This document shows, piece after piece, positions 62,582 through 64,000 of a stretch of DNA of 64,000 nt. The notes under the pieces were generated by a model. The model was not told the DNA's origin. It saw only the letters and a list, made by a program, of their open reading frames with translations, and ran no database searches. Numbering within the stretch: position 1 is the first letter of the stretch; each line of letters begins with the position of its first letter. The position numbers were made by a program, and so were the translations under genes. This stretch comes from Hydrocarboniclastica marina (GTDB lineage Bacteria; Pseudomonadota; Gammaproteobacteria; Pseudomonadales; Oleiphilaceae), in the NCBI RefSeq assembly GCF_004851605.1, contig NZ_CP031093.1, positions 1,612,001 through 1,676,000 on the forward strand, read 5' to 3'.

Positions 62582-63739
62582 TTAAAACGCGGCCTGATAA
62601 ATTGCCAGCGCCTCGTCCCGTGACATTTCGCGAGGGTTATTGACCAGCAAACGTTGTTGCAGCATCGCATCATCGGCCAGCTGCGGCAGGACGCTTTCGG
62701 GCACGTTGAGTTCCCGCAGGCGTGTTGGCAAGCCTGCGTCAACAATCATGGTTTCAAGGTGATCGATCAACTGGTCGGCGGGCGCGGAGCCCCGTTTTAG
62801 CTGCTGACCCATAATAATCTCCGCCAGTTCCCCGTAGTGTTCTGCCGCAACACCCACGTTGAAGCGCAGGACATGGGGCAGGACGAGGGAGTTGCTCAAC
62901 CCGTGAGGTATGTGGAAGTGGCCGCCCAAGGGGTAGGCCAGCGCGTGGACCGCCGCAACAGGTGCGTTGGCAAACGCCTGGCCCGCCATCATAGCCCCCA
63001 GCAACATCTGGCCGCGGGCCTCGAGGTTGGTTCCGTCCTTCACCGCCGTCAGTAAGTTGGCTGAGAGACGACGGAGAGCTTCCCGGGCGAAGAAATCCGA
63101 CATCTCGTTTTTACGAATCTTGCTGGTGTAGGCCTCAATCGCGTGCACCATTGCATCGATGCCTGTCGCTGCAGTCACATGAGGCGGAAGTCCCACCGTG
63201 AGCTGCGGGTCGAGCAAGGCAATGTCGGGCAGCAGGCGCTCCGAAACGACGCCGCTTTTGGTCGTTTCGCCAGTCGTTACGATAGCGATGGGGGTGACTT
63301 CGGATCCGGTACCGGCGGTTGTCGGGACCTGGATCAGAGGCAGGCGTCCGCCGCGGGCTTTCTCCACCCCGTAGACGTCTGCAAGGGTCTGAGTAGAGTC
63401 TGGGTGTGCGAGGAGAGCGACAAGCTTGGCTACGTCCATGGAACTGCCGCCGCCGAACCCGATAATCATGTCCGCGCGCTGTGTTCGCGCCACGTCAATT
63501 GCCCGGGTGACGATGTGGTCAGCCGGATCGGCTTCCACGTCCTGAAATACCACTACGGGCAAACGTTCCCGGTCGAAGTCGGCCAGTACGTCATCAAGCA
63601 GGCCCAGTTTCATTATTCCCGGATCGGTAATGATGACGACGGCGCGGGCGTTATTCTCACGGCATACGCGTGCCAGCCTTGCGGCGCTGCCTGCTTCGTA
63701 TATTACGGTTTTTACAGATGAGAAGCTGAAGGGACCCAT
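62582..63739 (-). CDS. Iron-containing alcohol dehydrogenase (second copy)
   Basis: 385 residues, type III ADH. Nucleotide motif IIGFGGGSSMDVAKLVAL, PTTAGTGSEVTPIAIV, metal ligands in GIDAMVHAIEAYTS, VHALAYPLGGHFHIPHG. Compared with the member at 41388-42575, the Asp after GGGS is preceded by Met rather than Pro-Ile. The ATG at 63739 has GGAG seven bases upstream; a TTG at 63811 is less likely. The substrate is unknown; the fusion-free family includes propanol, butanol and maleylacetate-type enzymes. Confidence 0.92.
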   Translation of the reverse strand: MGPFSFSSVKTVIYEAGSAARLARVCRENNARAVVIITDPGIMKLGLLDDVLADFDRERLPVVVFQDVEADPADHIVTRAIDVARTQRADMIIGFGGGSSMDVAKLVALLAHPDSTQTLADVYGVEKARGGRLPLIQVPTTAGTGSEVTPIAIVTTGETTKSGVVSERLLPDIALLDPQLTVGLPPHVTAATGIDAMVHAIEAYTSKIRKNEMSDFFAREALRRLSANLLTAVKDGTNLEARGQMLLGAMMAGQAFANAPVAAVHALAYPLGGHFHIPHGLSNSLVLPHVLRFNVGVAAEHYGELAEIIMGQQLKRGSAPADQLIDHLETMIVDAGLPTRLRELNVPESVLPQLADDAMLQQRLLVNNPREMSRDEALAIYQAAF

Positions 63740-63996
63740 GTGGTTTCTCCAAACGCCGGGGGTACGGAGGATGATCCTGCCATTGCAGGTCCCCAATGGC
63801 AACGCGTGCAAGCTGCTGCCGGGGTTGAGCTTCGCACCCGGGCCTGAAACTAGCCTTTTACGCCATTATAAACCCTTTATTAACAAAGCATTATTCTGGC
63901 CTTTTAACTTTTACTCCCAAGCTGATCCTGCGTACATTGATTGCGAGGTGCAGGAAAAGAAATCCTGTTTATAAACCGAGTGAGGGAGAGACTCCT
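63740..63996. other. Intergenic region at the right edge
   Basis: 257 bases between the divergent iron ADH and the next gene. About 63850-63930 is moderately AT-rich (TTATAAACCCTTTATTAA) and likely carries promoters, but no -35/-10 pair was accepted. Confidence 0.5.
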
Positions 63997-64000
63997 ATGA
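63997..64000 (+). CDS. Start of a further gene (cut by window edge)
   Basis: ATGA at 63997 follows a strong ribosome-binding site GAGGGAGAG about nine bases upstream. Only the first codon is inside the window, so the product is unknown. Confidence 0.45.

Overview
The window is chromosomal DNA from a GC-rich gammaproteobacterium, most likely a Marinobacter-like or related marine pseudomonad-type organism. This is inferred from the gyrA-serC-pheA-hisC-tyrA/aroA-cmk-rpsA-ihfB-lapA-lapB-pyrF block with a fused TyrA-AroA, from a Pseudomonas-style pyrD/rmf/rlmKL cluster, from the tesA/ybbA/ybbP arrangement and from two iron-containing alcohol dehydrogenases. Taxonomy is a recognition-based inference; no search was run. 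No phage, transposase, integrase, CRISPR array or rRNA operon is visible. The DNA is almost entirely ordinary core genome.

Layout. 1-2458: end of class I fumarase, phhB, purU. 2661-16633: co-directional gyrA, aromatic/serine/histidine biosynthesis, cmk, rpsA (with a strong terminator), ihfB, the LPS-assembly pair lapA-lapB and pyrF. 16673-19782: YfiM-like lipoprotein, LOG-family hydrolase, a thiolase, and yebG behind a LexA box. 19854-26375: bidirectional terminator, tRNA-Asn with its own promoter, aspartate aminotransferase, uvrB, and a divergent GNAT-C39 peptidase / RimK-like ATP-grasp pair. 26440-30123: CDF metal transporter, an AT-rich intergenic island with two inverted DnaA boxes, pyrD, rmf. 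30124-41225: rlmKL, outer-membrane barrel, unknown acidic protein, M18 aminopeptidase, UspE-like protein, YheT hydrolase, tesA, YbbA-YbbP ABC system. 41388-47975: iron ADH with an SCP2-like partner, M48 lipoprotein protease, two PaaI-type thioesterases, htpG behind an exact sigma-32 promoter, DUF2835. 48016-54240: lytic transglycosylase, proS, MvaT-like protein, flavodoxin-like reductase, Lrp-type regulator divergent from leuA. 54305-57611: a two-gene unit encoding an LPG-synthase-type membrane protein and a membrane-anchored pseudo-metallophosphoesterase/GT4 fusion. 57785-63996: thioesterase, arfB, rluF, small conserved proteins, tpx, a second iron ADH with a thioesterase, and the ribosome-binding site and first codon of a further gene at the right edge.

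How they work together. Several units are translationally coupled through 4-base ATGA overlaps (aroA/cmk, uspE/yheT, ybbA/ybbP, the two PaaI genes, SCP2-like/ADH, arfB/rluF). Translation and ribosome care is strongly represented (rpsA, rmf, rlmKL, arfB, rluF, proS), as are envelope functions (lapAB, tesA-ybbAP, M48, transglycosylase, GT4/flippase) and acyl-CoA chemistry (four hotdog thioesterases, TesA, thiolase, two iron ADHs).

Most noteworthy. (1) The 749-residue pseudo-phosphoesterase/GT4 fusion with its overlapping membrane partner: nearly every metal-binding position of the phosphoesterase domain is changed, mostly to Asn. (2) The divergent RimK-like / GNAT-C39 pair, a known but functionally unsolved amidoligase association. 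(3) An inverted DnaA-box pair beside an AT-rich island, far from any replication gene. (4) Four separate intergenic short tandem repeats with unrelated units. (5) Competing hairpins in the apeB leader. (6) A hairpin array downstream of rmf.
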